64,000 nt of DNA from Myxococcota bacterium. GTDB lineage: Bacteria > Myxococcota_A > UBA796. Below the pieces are notes generated by a model that was not told the DNA's origin, ran no database searches, and worked only from the letters and a program-made list of their open reading frames with translations. A program made the translations under genes and the position numbers. The first letter of the stretch is position 1, and the number at the start of each line of letters is the position of its first letter. The stretch lies in NCBI GenBank assembly GCA_029251165.1, contig JAQXDW010000028.1, positions 30,651 through 94,650 of the forward strand. The letters are read 5' to 3'. Positions 8,463-18,092 of this stretch are shown one piece after another.

Positions 8463-9011
8463 ATGACCCCATTGCTGCTTGTGCTGACCGCCTCCGCTGG
8501 CTGGACCATCTCCACGGCGAGCAGCGGGTGTACGTTCTACGTCGGCGATCGTCAGGGCGACTACGCCCCGGTTCGCGCAGAGTGCGACTGGAGCATCGCT
8601 CCGGACACCCTTCATGCCATCATCGGAGACCTCACCGCACACAAGACGTACTTCAGCTCCGTCTCCGTCAGCGAGAAGGTCGGCGACGGCCGCTATCGGC
8701 AGGTCCACGTCGCCTCGGGAATCAGCGACCGCGAGCTGATCGTGGACATGGGCAGCGATCCAATCCCCAGCGGCATCCGCTACTGGTGGAAGAAGTCCGC
8801 CGACCAGACCGGCGCCTCTGGGAGCAACGTCGAGCCCAACCACAACGAGGGCAAGTGGGAGATCACGGCGGGTGAGGACGGCGGCTCGCACGTGGTCTAT
8901 GAGCTGTTCTACGATCCCGCGGGCTCCGTGCCCGGCTTCATGGTCCGCTGGTTTCAGACCGCCGGTGTCGAGCTTCTGGTGACCGAGCTGAAGACGAAGG
9001 CTGGTGCCTGA
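8463..9011 (+). CDS. Secreted START/SRPBCC-like protein
   Basis: A 182-residue protein with a short signal peptide (MTPLLLVLTASAGWTISTAS). The body resembles the START/SRPBCC helix-grip fold. The pattern includes an early YAPVRAECDWSIAPDTLHAII stretch, strands through YRQVHVASGIS and RYWWKKS, and a closing segment ending VPGFMVRWFQ followed by a C-terminal helix. Such folds bind hydrophobic ligands in a cavity. AAGGAGAG precedes the ATG. It sits next to the KstR-like operator region of the aldehyde dehydrogenase (148 bp from the palindrome), so a role in binding a sterol or lipid is attractive but unproven. The assignment rests on fold pattern, not on a diagnostic motif. Confidence 0.65.
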   Translation: MTPLLLVLTASAGWTISTASSGCTFYVGDRQGDYAPVRAECDWSIAPDTLHAIIGDLTAHKTYFSSVSVSEKVGDGRYRQVHVASGISDRELIVDMGSDPIPSGIRYWWKKSADQTGASGSNVEPNHNEGKWEITAGEDGGSHVVYELFYDPAGSVPGFMVRWFQTAGVELLVTELKTKAGA

Positions 9012-9018
9012 GCCCGGC

Positions 9019-10380
9019 CTACTTCCGCACGAACCGGGCGACCGCCTCGGTGTGGGGGGTCTGCGCGAACAGATCCACGCTCCACAGCGCCTCCAGCACC
9101 CAGCCGCCGGCCTCTAAGATCACGCGGTCCCGCCCCAGCGAGCCGGGGTTGCAGGCGACATAGACCAGCGCCTCGGCTTCCTGCGCTGCCAGGAACCGGG
9201 CGGCAGCGGGGTGCAGCCCGACACGGGGCGGATCGACGACGATCCACCGGGGTCCGTCGACCGCGAGCGTGGGGAGAATCGCCTCGACCTTCCCGGCATG
9301 CCACTCCCCATCGATGCCGTTTCGCGCAGCGTTCTCCTTCGCACACACGATGGAGGCCGGGTTCAGCTCGGCGCCGATGATCCGATCGAACCGATCCGCG
9401 AGGGCCATCCCGATCGCACCGACCCCGCAGTACAGGTCCAGCAGCGTCCCGCCGCCCGTGGGGGCGAGGGCCTCAGCGATGGTGTCGAACAAGAGCACGG
9501 CCCCGGCGGTGTTCACCTGGAAGAAGCCATCATATGGAATCCGGAAGGCGATGCCGGAGAGCGTGATGTCCAGCCAGGGCTGGCCATAGAGCACCTCGCG
9601 CAGATCGCCCTCAGCGACGTCGGAGAGCCGATCGGTCACCACCCACAGCACCCCGACCACGTCCGGCAGCGCGCTGATCTTCTCCCCGAGCCCACGGACC
9701 TGATCGGGATCGGCGCTGGAGGTGGTGACCAGGGTCACCAGGACCCCCTCCCCCTTCCGAATGACCACGTGCCGCCAGACCCCGGTGTGATCCTGGGTGT
9801 TCCAGGGCGGACCGGGCATGTTGTCGCGGACAACGGAGAGCACCGCGTTCATCTCGGGCTCTGCCAGGTGACAGGCCGACAGCGGCACGATCCGGGAGAA
9901 CCAGCCGGGGGGATGAAAGCCGAGGAAGCTGCCGGGCTTCTTGAGCTCTGGATCATCCTTGAGGGCTTCCGGCACGTACTGGTGTGGACCGAACGACAGC
10001 TCGATCTTGTTGCGGTAGTGGTAGCCGGCATCGGCGCTGCGCACGGAATGGACCGTCACGCCGTCCAGCTCGCCGACTGACCGGGAGACAAGGGCGCTCT
10101 TGTGGTGGCGCTGGTCGGCGACAGGCATGCGCTGGAACTGGCAGCCGCCGCAGAGGCCAAACGCCGGGCACTGCGGAGTCGTGGCGTCCGGGGCAAGGGC
10201 AGTGGTCGCGAAGATGCGTGCCTTGCCCTTGCGACCGGGCCAGGCCTGCACCGTCTCGCCGACCGCCGCCCCCCGCACGATCCATCGCTTGCCGTCGGCA
10301 TCGATGCCGCTGCTTCCCTTGAGTTCGAGCTGATCAACCACCAGCTCGACTGGCTTTCGCGTCTTCTTCCGTCTGGACAT
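9019..10380 (-). CDS. rlmD: 23S rRNA (uracil-5-)-methyltransferase, RlmD/TrmA family
   Basis: A 453-residue SAM-dependent RNA m5U methyltransferase. An N-terminal TRAM-type beta domain (about 8-65) is followed by the iron-sulfur motif CPAFGLCGGC, the SAM-binding loop LLDLYCGVGAIGMALA, the family motif VDPPRVGLHP, and the catalytic Cys in VYVACNPGSLGRD. The TRAM domain plus the Fe-S cysteines point to the RumA/RlmD branch (U1939 of 23S rRNA in E. coli) rather than TrmA. The exact target base is uncertain because paralogues exist. It starts at ATG 10380 and its 3' end faces the START-like gene with a 7-nt gap. Confidence 0.88.
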   Translation of the reverse strand: MSRRKKTRKPVELVVDQLELKGSSGIDADGKRWIVRGAAVGETVQAWPGRKGKARIFATTALAPDATTPQCPAFGLCGGCQFQRMPVADQRHHKSALVSRSVGELDGVTVHSVRSADAGYHYRNKIELSFGPHQYVPEALKDDPELKKPGSFLGFHPPGWFSRIVPLSACHLAEPEMNAVLSVVRDNMPGPPWNTQDHTGVWRHVVIRKGEGVLVTLVTTSSADPDQVRGLGEKISALPDVVGVLWVVTDRLSDVAEGDLREVLYGQPWLDITLSGIAFRIPYDGFFQVNTAGAVLLFDTIAEALAPTGGGTLLDLYCGVGAIGMALADRFDRIIGAELNPASIVCAKENAARNGIDGEWHAGKVEAILPTLAVDGPRWIVVDPPRVGLHPAAARFLAAQEAEALVYVACNPGSLGRDRVILEAGGWVLEALWSVDLFAQTPHTEAVARFVRK

Positions 10381-10544
10381 GGCCGGGGCTTATCTCGTCT
10401 TCTTTTTTCTGCCGGATCATCTCCGGGATCCGGCCCAATCATGACCGGTCATCTTCCAGAATCTTGAGGGCGAGACGGCCACCGGTCTCAGACCGCTCCG
10501 ATGGCCTCCTTACAGAAAGGATGCACGGCAGCGTTCTCGCATGC

Positions 10545-10582
10545 GACCCCGCCCGGCCTGCTGTTCCTGGCCGGACGGGGTC
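10545..10582 (-). terminator. Hairpin terminator after pckA
   Basis: Arms 10545-10558 (GACCCCGCCCGGCC) and 10569-10582 pair over 14 bp with one mismatch around a 10-nt loop. The hairpin starts 28 nt after the pckA stop. No T-tract follows, so termination may need help. Confidence 0.6.
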
Positions 10583-10609
10583 GGTGCTGGAGTCAGCGTC
10601 GTGCTGGAG

Positions 10610-12361
10610 TCAGCTGCAGATGGCGCTGATGATCGAGCTGTCGACCGCGTACTTCTCCAGGAAGGCACGGCGCTCGGACTTCATGCTCGTCACCCACTGC
10701 CGGTACTCAGCGGTGCGGCCAGACGCTGCGTAGTACTGAGCCGGTGAGAGGACCGCGAGGGGAACCTTCTCGATGAGCGCAGCGTTGTCGGGGTGCTCGA
10801 CATCGACGACGTCGTAGCCAAAGTCCGGATCCTGCTTCCAGACGATCTCGCCCTTCAGCATCGCCTCCAGCATCGCGCTGGAGTGACGGATCTTGACCTT
10901 GAAGCCGACCCCTTCCTTGACGCTGCGGGCATCACCGCCGACGAAGCCGGTGTTCATCATCCACATGTCGACGTGCGGCATGGTGGCTGCAAGCTCGGAG
11001 AAGCGCTTTGCCTGGAGGCCGAACTGCAGCGGGAAGAAGGGCTGGGTGAACGGAGAGCGGGTCTTGCCGACCTCCTTGCCAGCAGCCGAGGTCTTGGTGG
11101 TCTCGCCGAGCATGAAGAAGCCGGCGGCCTGAGCGGGAGAGGTGAACCGGATGATGCCTGGCGTGCAGGCGTCGGCGCCCTCGTCGCGGTTGAGGATGCC
11201 CATGTTGTGGACTTCGGGGATGTTGTGGAGGTCCGCAGCGTCCTTGATGGAGGACATCGGGATGATCGAGCGACCGTTTCCGCTCCACTTCACGAACTCC
11301 CAGCCATCCTTGAGCACACCGCTGTCATCGGAGACATCGGCGATGGACAGGTCACCAGAGATGTAGCGGTCGACGTTCTCGGCCGGCGCGCCGGTGGTGA
11401 TGAGCACCTCGCGGACCCGAGCGACCTCTGCCGGGCTCAGCTCGGACTTGAAGAAGTCGTAGGTGCCGTCTGCGTTGAGGTAGCTGTTCTCGACCCAGGC
11501 ATCCGACGACAGGGTGCCGCGGTAGATGACCGGCTCGGTCTTCTCGGTCAGCCCATAGGTCTTGGCAAAGCAGCCGTTCTCGGTGATCGAGAGCTCGCCG
11601 CCGGGCCAGATGGCGACCATGTCGTCCTGGATGGGCTGGGTGACCTCGCCCTGCTTGGAGAAGGTCGTGGTGGTCTTGCCGGTGCCAGAGAGTCCCATGA
11701 TGGTCATGGTCGAGCGCACACCGTCGATCTGGACGGACTTGGCACCGGCATGCAGCACCAGGCCGCCCTGCGCGAAGGCGTACTCGTTGAGCATGCGCAG
11801 CGCCGCCTTCTTGGACTCACCGAAGTAGTCCGGGCCGATGATGTAGGTGGTGTATGTGTTGAGGTCCACCAGGATGGCCTGACCACCTGGCATGTCATCC
11901 AGCTTGAGATCCGGGGTGTAGACCACGCGGAAGGTCGGCTTGAAGGCTTCTCCCTCGGCGAGGACCTCAGAGGTGGGGAAGCGGAGGATGGACTGCATCC
12001 CCGCGATGTTGGCGCCCTCCAGGGTGTACAGCCACTGCACACCGACGGCACGCTTGCCGAGTCCCAGGAAGCCCTGGACCTCGATCAGCTGCCCCTTCTC
12101 CTTGATGTAGGCCGCCTGCCGCTCGATGAGCTCTGCGGCCTTTGCCAGATCGATGAGGCTGTGGGAGTAGCGACTGGCGGTCTCCGGGGCATCGATGATG
12201 TAGGTGAACTTCGCCATCCGGGCCTTGTTCCGGCTGACCTTGTTCAGGTTGCCGCAGGCACTCTGAAAGACCAACGGGGTGTGCTCCGTTGTCAGGGACC
12301 GGAGGGTCTCCTGGTTGGGATTGGTCAGGTATTCGACTGGGTAGGGATGAAGATTGTTCAT
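10610..12361 (-). CDS. pckA: Phosphoenolpyruvate carboxykinase (ATP)
   Basis: A 583-residue enzyme that interconverts oxaloacetate + ATP and PEP + CO2 + ADP, in gluconeogenesis. The nucleotide-binding P-loop is GLSGTGKTTT, and the kinase-2/metal region is QDDMVAIWPGG followed by ENGCFAKTYGL, the ATP-PEPCK equivalent of EGGCYAKT. The start MNNLHPYPVE at 12361 is preferred. The frame extends further upstream, but that part is unlike the family, and a G-rich stretch precedes this ATG. It is monocistronic or loosely linked to trkAH, which ends 205 bp upstream. With the catabolic cluster to the left it would allow growth on C4 and acetyl-CoA-yielding substrates. Confidence 0.93.
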   Translation of the reverse strand: MNNLHPYPVEYLTNPNQETLRSLTTEHTPLVFQSACGNLNKVSRNKARMAKFTYIIDAPETASRYSHSLIDLAKAAELIERQAAYIKEKGQLIEVQGFLGLGKRAVGVQWLYTLEGANIAGMQSILRFPTSEVLAEGEAFKPTFRVVYTPDLKLDDMPGGQAILVDLNTYTTYIIGPDYFGESKKAALRMLNEYAFAQGGLVLHAGAKSVQIDGVRSTMTIMGLSGTGKTTTTFSKQGEVTQPIQDDMVAIWPGGELSITENGCFAKTYGLTEKTEPVIYRGTLSSDAWVENSYLNADGTYDFFKSELSPAEVARVREVLITTGAPAENVDRYISGDLSIADVSDDSGVLKDGWEFVKWSGNGRSIIPMSSIKDAADLHNIPEVHNMGILNRDEGADACTPGIIRFTSPAQAAGFFMLGETTKTSAAGKEVGKTRSPFTQPFFPLQFGLQAKRFSELAATMPHVDMWMMNTGFVGGDARSVKEGVGFKVKIRHSSAMLEAMLKGEIVWKQDPDFGYDVVDVEHPDNAALIEKVPLAVLSPAQYYAASGRTAEYRQWVTSMKSERRAFLEKYAVDSSIISAICS

Positions 12362-12566
12362 GGCGGCCCCCTGGGGATGAAAAGGTCGCAACACTAACCG
12401 GTCTTTCTCCGATGCGGGCCAGATTGAAGGGAGCGACACCACCAGAGTCTTCATTCAAAGCTTCAATCGACTGCTTTGGCGCTTGTGTCCGTTGCGTGTC
12501 AGCGGGAAGCTGCAGCGAGCGGTCGGCTCACGAGCCCGCGCGGTGACGGAACTCAACCGAGGCGCG

Positions 12567-14021
12567 TCACGATCTCCAGAAGCCCGGATAGAACAACACC
12601 AGCGTCGAGAACATCTCCAGCCGGCCCACCAGCATGTTTCCAGACAGGAACAGCTTGGTGAAGTCAGAGAACTGGGAAAAGTTCTCGGTCGGTCCGATGT
12701 CTCCCCAGCCCGGACCGATGTTCATCAGCGTCGCGACGATGCTGGAGAGCGCGGTGACGAGGTCGACGTCCTCGGCGAGGGTGACCACGAACCCGCCGCT
12801 GAGGATCATGAAGATGTTGACGATGAAGTATGCAAGAGCAAGGTGAACAACCCCGAGGTCTACCCGTCGCCCATTGAGCCGGATGGAGACAATCGAGAGC
12901 GGCTGGAAATACTGCCGCCGGATCTCCTGCACCATGAACTTGATGATCAGGACGTAGTGGACGACCTTGATGCCGCTGGTCGTGGAGCCGGCACAGGCAC
13001 CGATGAAGCAGGAGAACACCAAGAGCATCTGCGCCGACTGGGGCCACAGCTCGTAGTCGGCCGTGGCGAAGCCGGTCGTTGTCAGCAAGGAGAGCACCTG
13101 AAAGACAGCGTACTGGACCGACTTTAACGCTGGATAGGTACCATTCCACCATAGGATCACCGCGACACTACCGCACAGCAGTCCGGTGATGGAGAGGTAC
13201 CACCGCAGCTCGGTGTTGGCATGGATGGTCTTCCAGTCCCGCTGCCACAGTGAGAAGAACAGCAGGAAGGTCACGCCGCCGAGAAACATGAACAGGGAGA
13301 TCACCGCATCAAACCACAGGCTGTCGTAGTGTCCGATGCTGTCGTTGTAGGGAGAGTATCCTGAGGTCGATACGGTCCCGAAGGTGTGGCAGAGGCTGTC
13401 GAACAGCGGCATTCCTCCGGCCATCAGCAGCACCACCTGGGCGGCGTTGAGGGCGAGGTAGATGAGCCAGAGGGTGCGGATGGCGTCGCGGTTGCGGGGG
13501 AGGAAGCGCTCCCGGGTCACGACCTGCCCAGGGCTGGACTCTGCGCGGAACAGCCGGAGACCACCGAGACCATGCGGCAGGACGGTGACGGCGAGGGTGA
13601 CAAAGCCCATGCCGCCGATGAGGTGCGTCTCGCTGCGCCACAGCAGCAGCCCCTGAGGCAGCACCTCGATGTCGTTGAGGATGGTCGAGCCGGTCGTGGT
13701 GTAGCCGGACATCATCTCAAAGAAGGCGTCGACTGGCGAGGGGATGGCGCCATACACGATGAACGGGATCGCAGAGACTGCGGAGACGAAGATCCAGCCG
13801 AGGGTCGCGACCACGAAGGCATCACGGGCGGACAGCTCGCCTGGATTCCGCAGCCTCCACCGCAGTGGACCGCCGCAGCCAGCAGCAATCAAGGCACCGA
13901 GGGCGAGGGCGAGGGCGTCGCCTTCTCCGGTGCTCAGCGCCCAGCCCAGCGGCAGCAGCATTCCCACAGCCGTTGCCAGCAGGAGCGCACCGATCAGCGA
14001 CGAGATCGCGCGCCAATTCAC
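12567..14021 (-). CDS. trkH: Trk potassium uptake channel subunit TrkH
   Basis: A 484-residue integral membrane protein of the TrkH/KtrB superfamily. The four pore loops with selectivity-filter glycines are visible in order: TTTGST, STSGYS, TTTGFAT and MNIGPGWG. The terminal MLVGRLEMFSTLVLF helix is characteristic of TrkH. It conducts K+ inward with TrkA as regulatory gate. GTG 14021 overlaps the TGA of trkA by 4 nt (GTGA), so the two are translationally coupled, giving matched subunit synthesis. Confidence 0.95.
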   Translation of the reverse strand: MNWRAISSLIGALLLATAVGMLLPLGWALSTGEGDALALALGALIAAGCGGPLRWRLRNPGELSARDAFVVATLGWIFVSAVSAIPFIVYGAIPSPVDAFFEMMSGYTTTGSTILNDIEVLPQGLLLWRSETHLIGGMGFVTLAVTVLPHGLGGLRLFRAESSPGQVVTRERFLPRNRDAIRTLWLIYLALNAAQVVLLMAGGMPLFDSLCHTFGTVSTSGYSPYNDSIGHYDSLWFDAVISLFMFLGGVTFLLFFSLWQRDWKTIHANTELRWYLSITGLLCGSVAVILWWNGTYPALKSVQYAVFQVLSLLTTTGFATADYELWPQSAQMLLVFSCFIGACAGSTTSGIKVVHYVLIIKFMVQEIRRQYFQPLSIVSIRLNGRRVDLGVVHLALAYFIVNIFMILSGGFVVTLAEDVDLVTALSSIVATLMNIGPGWGDIGPTENFSQFSDFTKLFLSGNMLVGRLEMFSTLVLFYPGFWRS

Positions 14022-15397
14022 TTCAGGAACAGCTGCTGGAGGTCGCGGAGGTGCGGGGAGGTGCAGATGCAGACCACCCGCTCACCTGCTGCAATGCGGG
14101 TCTCGCCGGTCGCGACCCACCAGCGTCCATCACGAAACACCGCGCCGATCATGAGCTGGCCCTGGAGCAGGCCCAGATCCGCCAGGCGCGCCTTCGTGAT
14201 CGGCGACTCTTTGTCCGCCAGAAGCTCGACCACTTCGGCATCACAGCCATGAAGGTGAGCCACAGACAGGACGTGTCCGCGGCGGATGTAGCGAAGGATC
14301 CGGTTGCCCGCGAGGACCTTGGCGCTCACGGCAATGTCCGCTCCCATCGCGGTCGCCAGGGTGACGTACTCCTGACGGTTGACGCAGACAATGGACTTGC
14401 TGACCTGCCCTCCCGCAGAGCGGGTCGCGATGATGTGCTTGGCGAGCACCGCGCTCATGATGTTCGTCTCGTTGTCGCCGGTCGCGGTGATGATGGTGTC
14501 CATCCGAAGCAGCCCGGCGTTGAGCAGGGTCTCTCCGTTGGAGCCGTCGCCGTTGAGGCACTGGGTGCGCTTGAGCTTGTAGGACAGCTCCTCAGCACGC
14601 ACCTCGTCTCGCTCCAGCAGCCGCACAGGGTATCGCTCCTCCAGCAGCTCTGCAGTGCGGGTGCCGATGTTGCCTCCGCCGACGATCAGCAGCCGCTGTC
14701 GTACCGAATCCTTGATGCCCGCCAGCCGCATGATCCGAGGAATGTCCGCCCGGGTGGTCATCAGGTAGACGTGATCGTCGGGCCGGATGACGAAGGCCCC
14801 GTTGGGTATGAGGGTCTCGATTCCACGGGCTACACAGACAATTCGGAGCTGGAGCGACTTGTCCTCGGCGATGTCCTGGACGCGCTTGTTTGCCAGCAGC
14901 CCGCCGCTGCTGATGTGGGTGGCGACCACTTGCAGCGAGCCGTCTCCGATGTCGAGCACGACATTGCCCGATCGCATCATCAGCAGCCGCGCGATCTCCT
15001 GGGCCGCCAGCTCTGCGGGACGAATGACCAGATCGATCTTGAGGTCCTCTGCAGAGATCGGGGCATCTTCTTCCCAGATCCGCATCGAGCGGACCCGAGC
15101 GATCTTCTGGGGGATGCCGTAGGTGTCCGCGATGCGCGCGGCGAGAATGTTGACCGCATCGTCGTCGGTGACCGCGATGAGGTAGTCCATGTCGCGCGCC
15201 CGGACCGCCTCCCAGCAGTTGAAGTCCAGGGCGTCCCCGCGAACCAGGCGGGCGTCCAGCTCAGACTCTGCAGCCTGAATCAGCTCGCGATCCGTCTCGA
15301 TGACGGTGACAGAGTGGCCGTCAAAAGAAAGCCGTCGAGCCAGGTATCGACCGACGCCTCCCAGACCGAGCAGCAGAATGTTCTCCGAGCGCTTCAT
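14018..15397 (-). CDS. trkA: Trk system potassium uptake regulatory protein TrkA
   Basis: A 459-residue cytoplasmic protein with two RCK repeats. Each has an NAD-binding Rossmann start (LLLGLGGVGRYLARRL, and LLIVGGGNIGTRTAELLEER near residue 230) and a following TrkA-C domain. It gates TrkH in response to NAD(H)/nucleotides. MKRSENILL is chosen as the start because GAGGGAGCG lies just upstream; the frame reaches 10 codons further without a better site. It is the first gene of the trkA-trkH operon. Confidence 0.94.
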   Translation of the reverse strand: MKRSENILLLGLGGVGRYLARRLSFDGHSVTVIETDRELIQAAESELDARLVRGDALDFNCWEAVRARDMDYLIAVTDDDAVNILAARIADTYGIPQKIARVRSMRIWEEDAPISAEDLKIDLVIRPAELAAQEIARLLMMRSGNVVLDIGDGSLQVVATHISSGGLLANKRVQDIAEDKSLQLRIVCVARGIETLIPNGAFVIRPDDHVYLMTTRADIPRIMRLAGIKDSVRQRLLIVGGGNIGTRTAELLEERYPVRLLERDEVRAEELSYKLKRTQCLNGDGSNGETLLNAGLLRMDTIITATGDNETNIMSAVLAKHIIATRSAGGQVSKSIVCVNRQEYVTLATAMGADIAVSAKVLAGNRILRYIRRGHVLSVAHLHGCDAEVVELLADKESPITKARLADLGLLQGQLMIGAVFRDGRWWVATGETRIAAGERVVCICTSPHLRDLQQLFLK

Positions 15398-15724
15398 GAA
15401 ACTCGCTCCCTCTGCAAGAGGCCACAAGATGCTGTGGTGTGAGGGTCAATATGCTGTGGGGTGCGGTGTGTGCCAGATCAGGCCCCGTTGTGCGGAGAAC
15501 TCCAGACTCCTGCAAGAGCCCTCCCCCACCTCCAATCACCGGCATCACGTGTCCACACAGCCCCCGCAGGAAACATGGCGGCAGGAGGCGTCTGACCGCT
15601 CGACTGGGGCCGTGTCATTCCCTGAGCAGAACCGACAGCGCGACTCCCGGCAATCCATGATATCGATCCCCTTCATTCCCCCTGGAGGTGCTGCATTCGC
15701 TGGCTCAAGCGATGGCTGCTGAGG
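15398..15724. other. Divergent intergenic region trkA / PBP
   Basis: 327 bp between the two start codons with no convincing gene. It should hold both promoters, but I see no clear -35/-10 pair. A strong GGAGG (15684-15688) lies 6 nt before an ATT codon in frame with the PBP gene. Confidence 0.4.
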
Positions 15725-18091
15725 ATGCTCAAGCTCCTGTGGCTGAGTGCGCTGTTCGGCATCGCTGCAGCGGGCACCGCGTCGGTGTTCTTGTGGCCAA
15801 AGTGGCTCATCCTTCAGGCCGAGACCATCGAGATGGCCGAGCTGCACCGCAGCTACACCATCGCGCATCCCGGCTGGAGCTTCCCGGCGACGGTCTACTC
15901 TGACGCCTTCGACCTCGATCGCTCACCGGAGATGGTCGCGCTTCATGCCGAGGCCCGAGGCTATGAAGCGGCCTGTCCACCGACCGAGCCTGGCCAGTAT
16001 TGTCCCGATGATGGCGCGGTGGTCCCTCGAGGTGGTGTGTTCGCTGAGGGGCCACAGCCCGCTGGGACCACTGGCTGGAGCCGTCCCCTCGCCCTCGAGC
16101 CGGTCCGGCTGGGCATGCTGCTGGGGCCCGATGCGGAGGTTCGCTGGCACCTCCCGCTGTCCGAGGCCCCCGACAGCCTCATCGCTGCCATCATCGCCGC
16201 CGAGGATGAGGCATTCCGCACCCACCCCGGCGTCGACTTCATGGGCCTCGCCCGCGCGATCTGGATCAACTCGCAGGGCGGCTCGTACTCGCAGGGCGCC
16301 TCGACCCTGACCATGCAGGTCGTGCGCAACCTCAACCAGCAGAGAGAGAAGACCATCACGCGGAAGGTTCGCGAGATCGGTGCTGCGCTGGCGCTGGATG
16401 CGCACCTGGGCAAGGACGGGGTGCTCCAGATGTACCTCGACGCACCCTACCTCGGTCAGGCCGGCAGCCTGTCGATCTGCGGCTTCCGTGCCGCGTCGCT
16501 GTACTACTGGGGCAAGGACGTCGACGAGCTGACCCTCGCCCAGCAAGCCACCCTCGCCGCCATCCTGCCCGCGCCGGGTCGCTTCGCCCCCGACCGCAAC
16601 CCGGAGCTCACCCAGAGTCGGCGGGACATGGTGCTGCGTCGGATGGCGGATGCCGGCTGGGATGTCACCGCAGCCCTCGACGAGCCCATCACCACCGACC
16701 TCCAGGAGCCGATCCCCGAGCCGAGGCACCCCGCCTACCTCCAGGCCGCACGCGTGGCCGCAGAGCAGGCCCTGCCGGAGAGCGTGCTGTACGGTGCCGG
16801 GCTGTCGGTCTTCACCGCGCTCGACCTCGTCGCACAGGAGACCACCGAGTCACTGCTCGTGGAGAAGAGCGCCTACCTCAGCAAGATCATCCCCCGTCGA
16901 GAGGCCCCCCTGGAGGTCGCCGGGGTGCTCATCAAGCCCCAGACCGGCAACCTCGTGGCGGTCTACGGCGGCACTCAGCTCACCGCGACCGACTTCTCGC
17001 GGGCCACCCAGGCCCGACGCCAGCCCGGCTCCAGCTTCAAGCCGCTGGTCTACGCCATGGCGTTCTCTCAGCTCGATGACAGTGGCCTGCCCGCCTGGCG
17101 TCCCCACCACACCGTCAAGAACAACCGCCGGGTCTTCCCGAACACCGACGGCTGGACCCCCCGCAACATCAGCGGCGACTACTCCGCCATCACCACCCTC
17201 GCTCAGGGCCTCGCCTGGAGCCAGAACATCGCCGCGGCCTCGCTGCTGGAGGAGCTTGGCGGCCCCCGGGCGCTGATCGACTTCGCGACGACGCTCGGCT
17301 ACGAGACCCGCCACTTCCCAGAAGAGATGGGCCTTTCGCTGGGCCAGGGCGAGGTCACGCCGCTGGAGCAGGCCCGGTTCGTCGCCGCCGTGATCAACGG
17401 CGGCCACAAGGTCTCCGGCTCTCCGCTGGTTCTGATCAAGGACGTCGGCGACACGCTCCGCTGGCGCAGCCCCGCCATCGAGGAGCGGGTGATGACCGCA
17501 GAGTCCGCCGCGCTGACGCTGGGCCTCATGCGCCTCGTCATCATCAACGGCACCGGCGGAGCCTCTCGGGGTGGTGGTGGGTTTGCTGGCTATCAGGGGC
17601 CGGCAATCGGCAAGACCGGCACCACGGACATGGAGAAAGACCTCTGGTTCATTGGCGGCTCTCCCCTCTTTGCCTCCGCCCTGTGGCTTGGCTACGACCA
17701 GCCCGAGCGCATCGGCGGCTCCGCCAGCGATCTCGCGAGCCCGCTGTGGGGATGGTGGATGAAGTCACTGCACGACCCACGCGAGGTCCCTGAGCACTTC
17801 GAGATGTCCGTCGAGCTGACCGGTCGCGGGGTCTGCACCCTCTCGGGGCGCTACAGCAACGGATCCTGCCGAACCATCGGCGCCCCCTTTCTCCCCGACG
17901 ACAAGCCCGAGGGCGCATGCAGCATCCTCCACCCGCCGCCGGATCCTGAGAAGAAGAAGTACGAGGGGCTCTGGAAGCGTCGCCAGCGTGAGGCCGAAGA
18001 GCGGGAGGCCGACCGGCTCGCAGCAGAGCAGCAGGAGCAGGACGGTGCTGAGGCGGCACCAGAGGCCCCGGCGCCTGCCGACCGCGAGTAG
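15725..18091 (+). CDS. Class A penicillin-binding protein (PBP1B/1C-like)
   Basis: A 788-residue bifunctional murein synthase anchored by one N-terminal helix (LLWLSALFGIAAAGTASVFLW). A UB2H-like segment (HPGWSFPATVYSDAF) precedes the GT51 transglycosylase domain with catalytic AAEDEAFRTHPGVD and QGASTLTMQ. The transpeptidase domain has the SxxK Ser in QPGSSFKPL, SQN in LAWSQNIAAAS, and KTG in IGKTGTTDMEKD. The C-terminus is a charged, Ala/Pro-rich tail. It polymerises and crosslinks peptidoglycan in the periplasm. The start is uncertain. ATG 15725 has no proper Shine-Dalgarno sequence, whereas an in-frame ATT at 15695 is 6 nt after GGAGG and would add a basic leader (IRWLKRWLLR) suited to membrane insertion. 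Confidence 0.9.
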   Translation: MLKLLWLSALFGIAAAGTASVFLWPKWLILQAETIEMAELHRSYTIAHPGWSFPATVYSDAFDLDRSPEMVALHAEARGYEAACPPTEPGQYCPDDGAVVPRGGVFAEGPQPAGTTGWSRPLALEPVRLGMLLGPDAEVRWHLPLSEAPDSLIAAIIAAEDEAFRTHPGVDFMGLARAIWINSQGGSYSQGASTLTMQVVRNLNQQREKTITRKVREIGAALALDAHLGKDGVLQMYLDAPYLGQAGSLSICGFRAASLYYWGKDVDELTLAQQATLAAILPAPGRFAPDRNPELTQSRRDMVLRRMADAGWDVTAALDEPITTDLQEPIPEPRHPAYLQAARVAAEQALPESVLYGAGLSVFTALDLVAQETTESLLVEKSAYLSKIIPRREAPLEVAGVLIKPQTGNLVAVYGGTQLTATDFSRATQARRQPGSSFKPLVYAMAFSQLDDSGLPAWRPHHTVKNNRRVFPNTDGWTPRNISGDYSAITTLAQGLAWSQNIAAASLLEELGGPRALIDFATTLGYETRHFPEEMGLSLGQGEVTPLEQARFVAAVINGGHKVSGSPLVLIKDVGDTLRWRSPAIEERVMTAESAALTLGLMRLVIINGTGGASRGGGGFAGYQGPAIGKTGTTDMEKDLWFIGGSPLFASALWLGYDQPERIGGSASDLASPLWGWWMKSLHDPREVPEHFEMSVELTGRGVCTLSGRYSNGSCRTIGAPFLPDDKPEGACSILHPPPDPEKKKYEGLWKRRQREAEEREADRLAAEQQEQDGAEAAPEAPAPADRE

Positions 18092-18092
18092 C

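Noticed and set aside
10397..10435. T-run and hairpin between the rlmD-like gene and pckA region
   Set aside because: The T-run precedes the stem on the plus strand and becomes an A-run after the stem on the minus strand, so it does not form a terminator in either direction.
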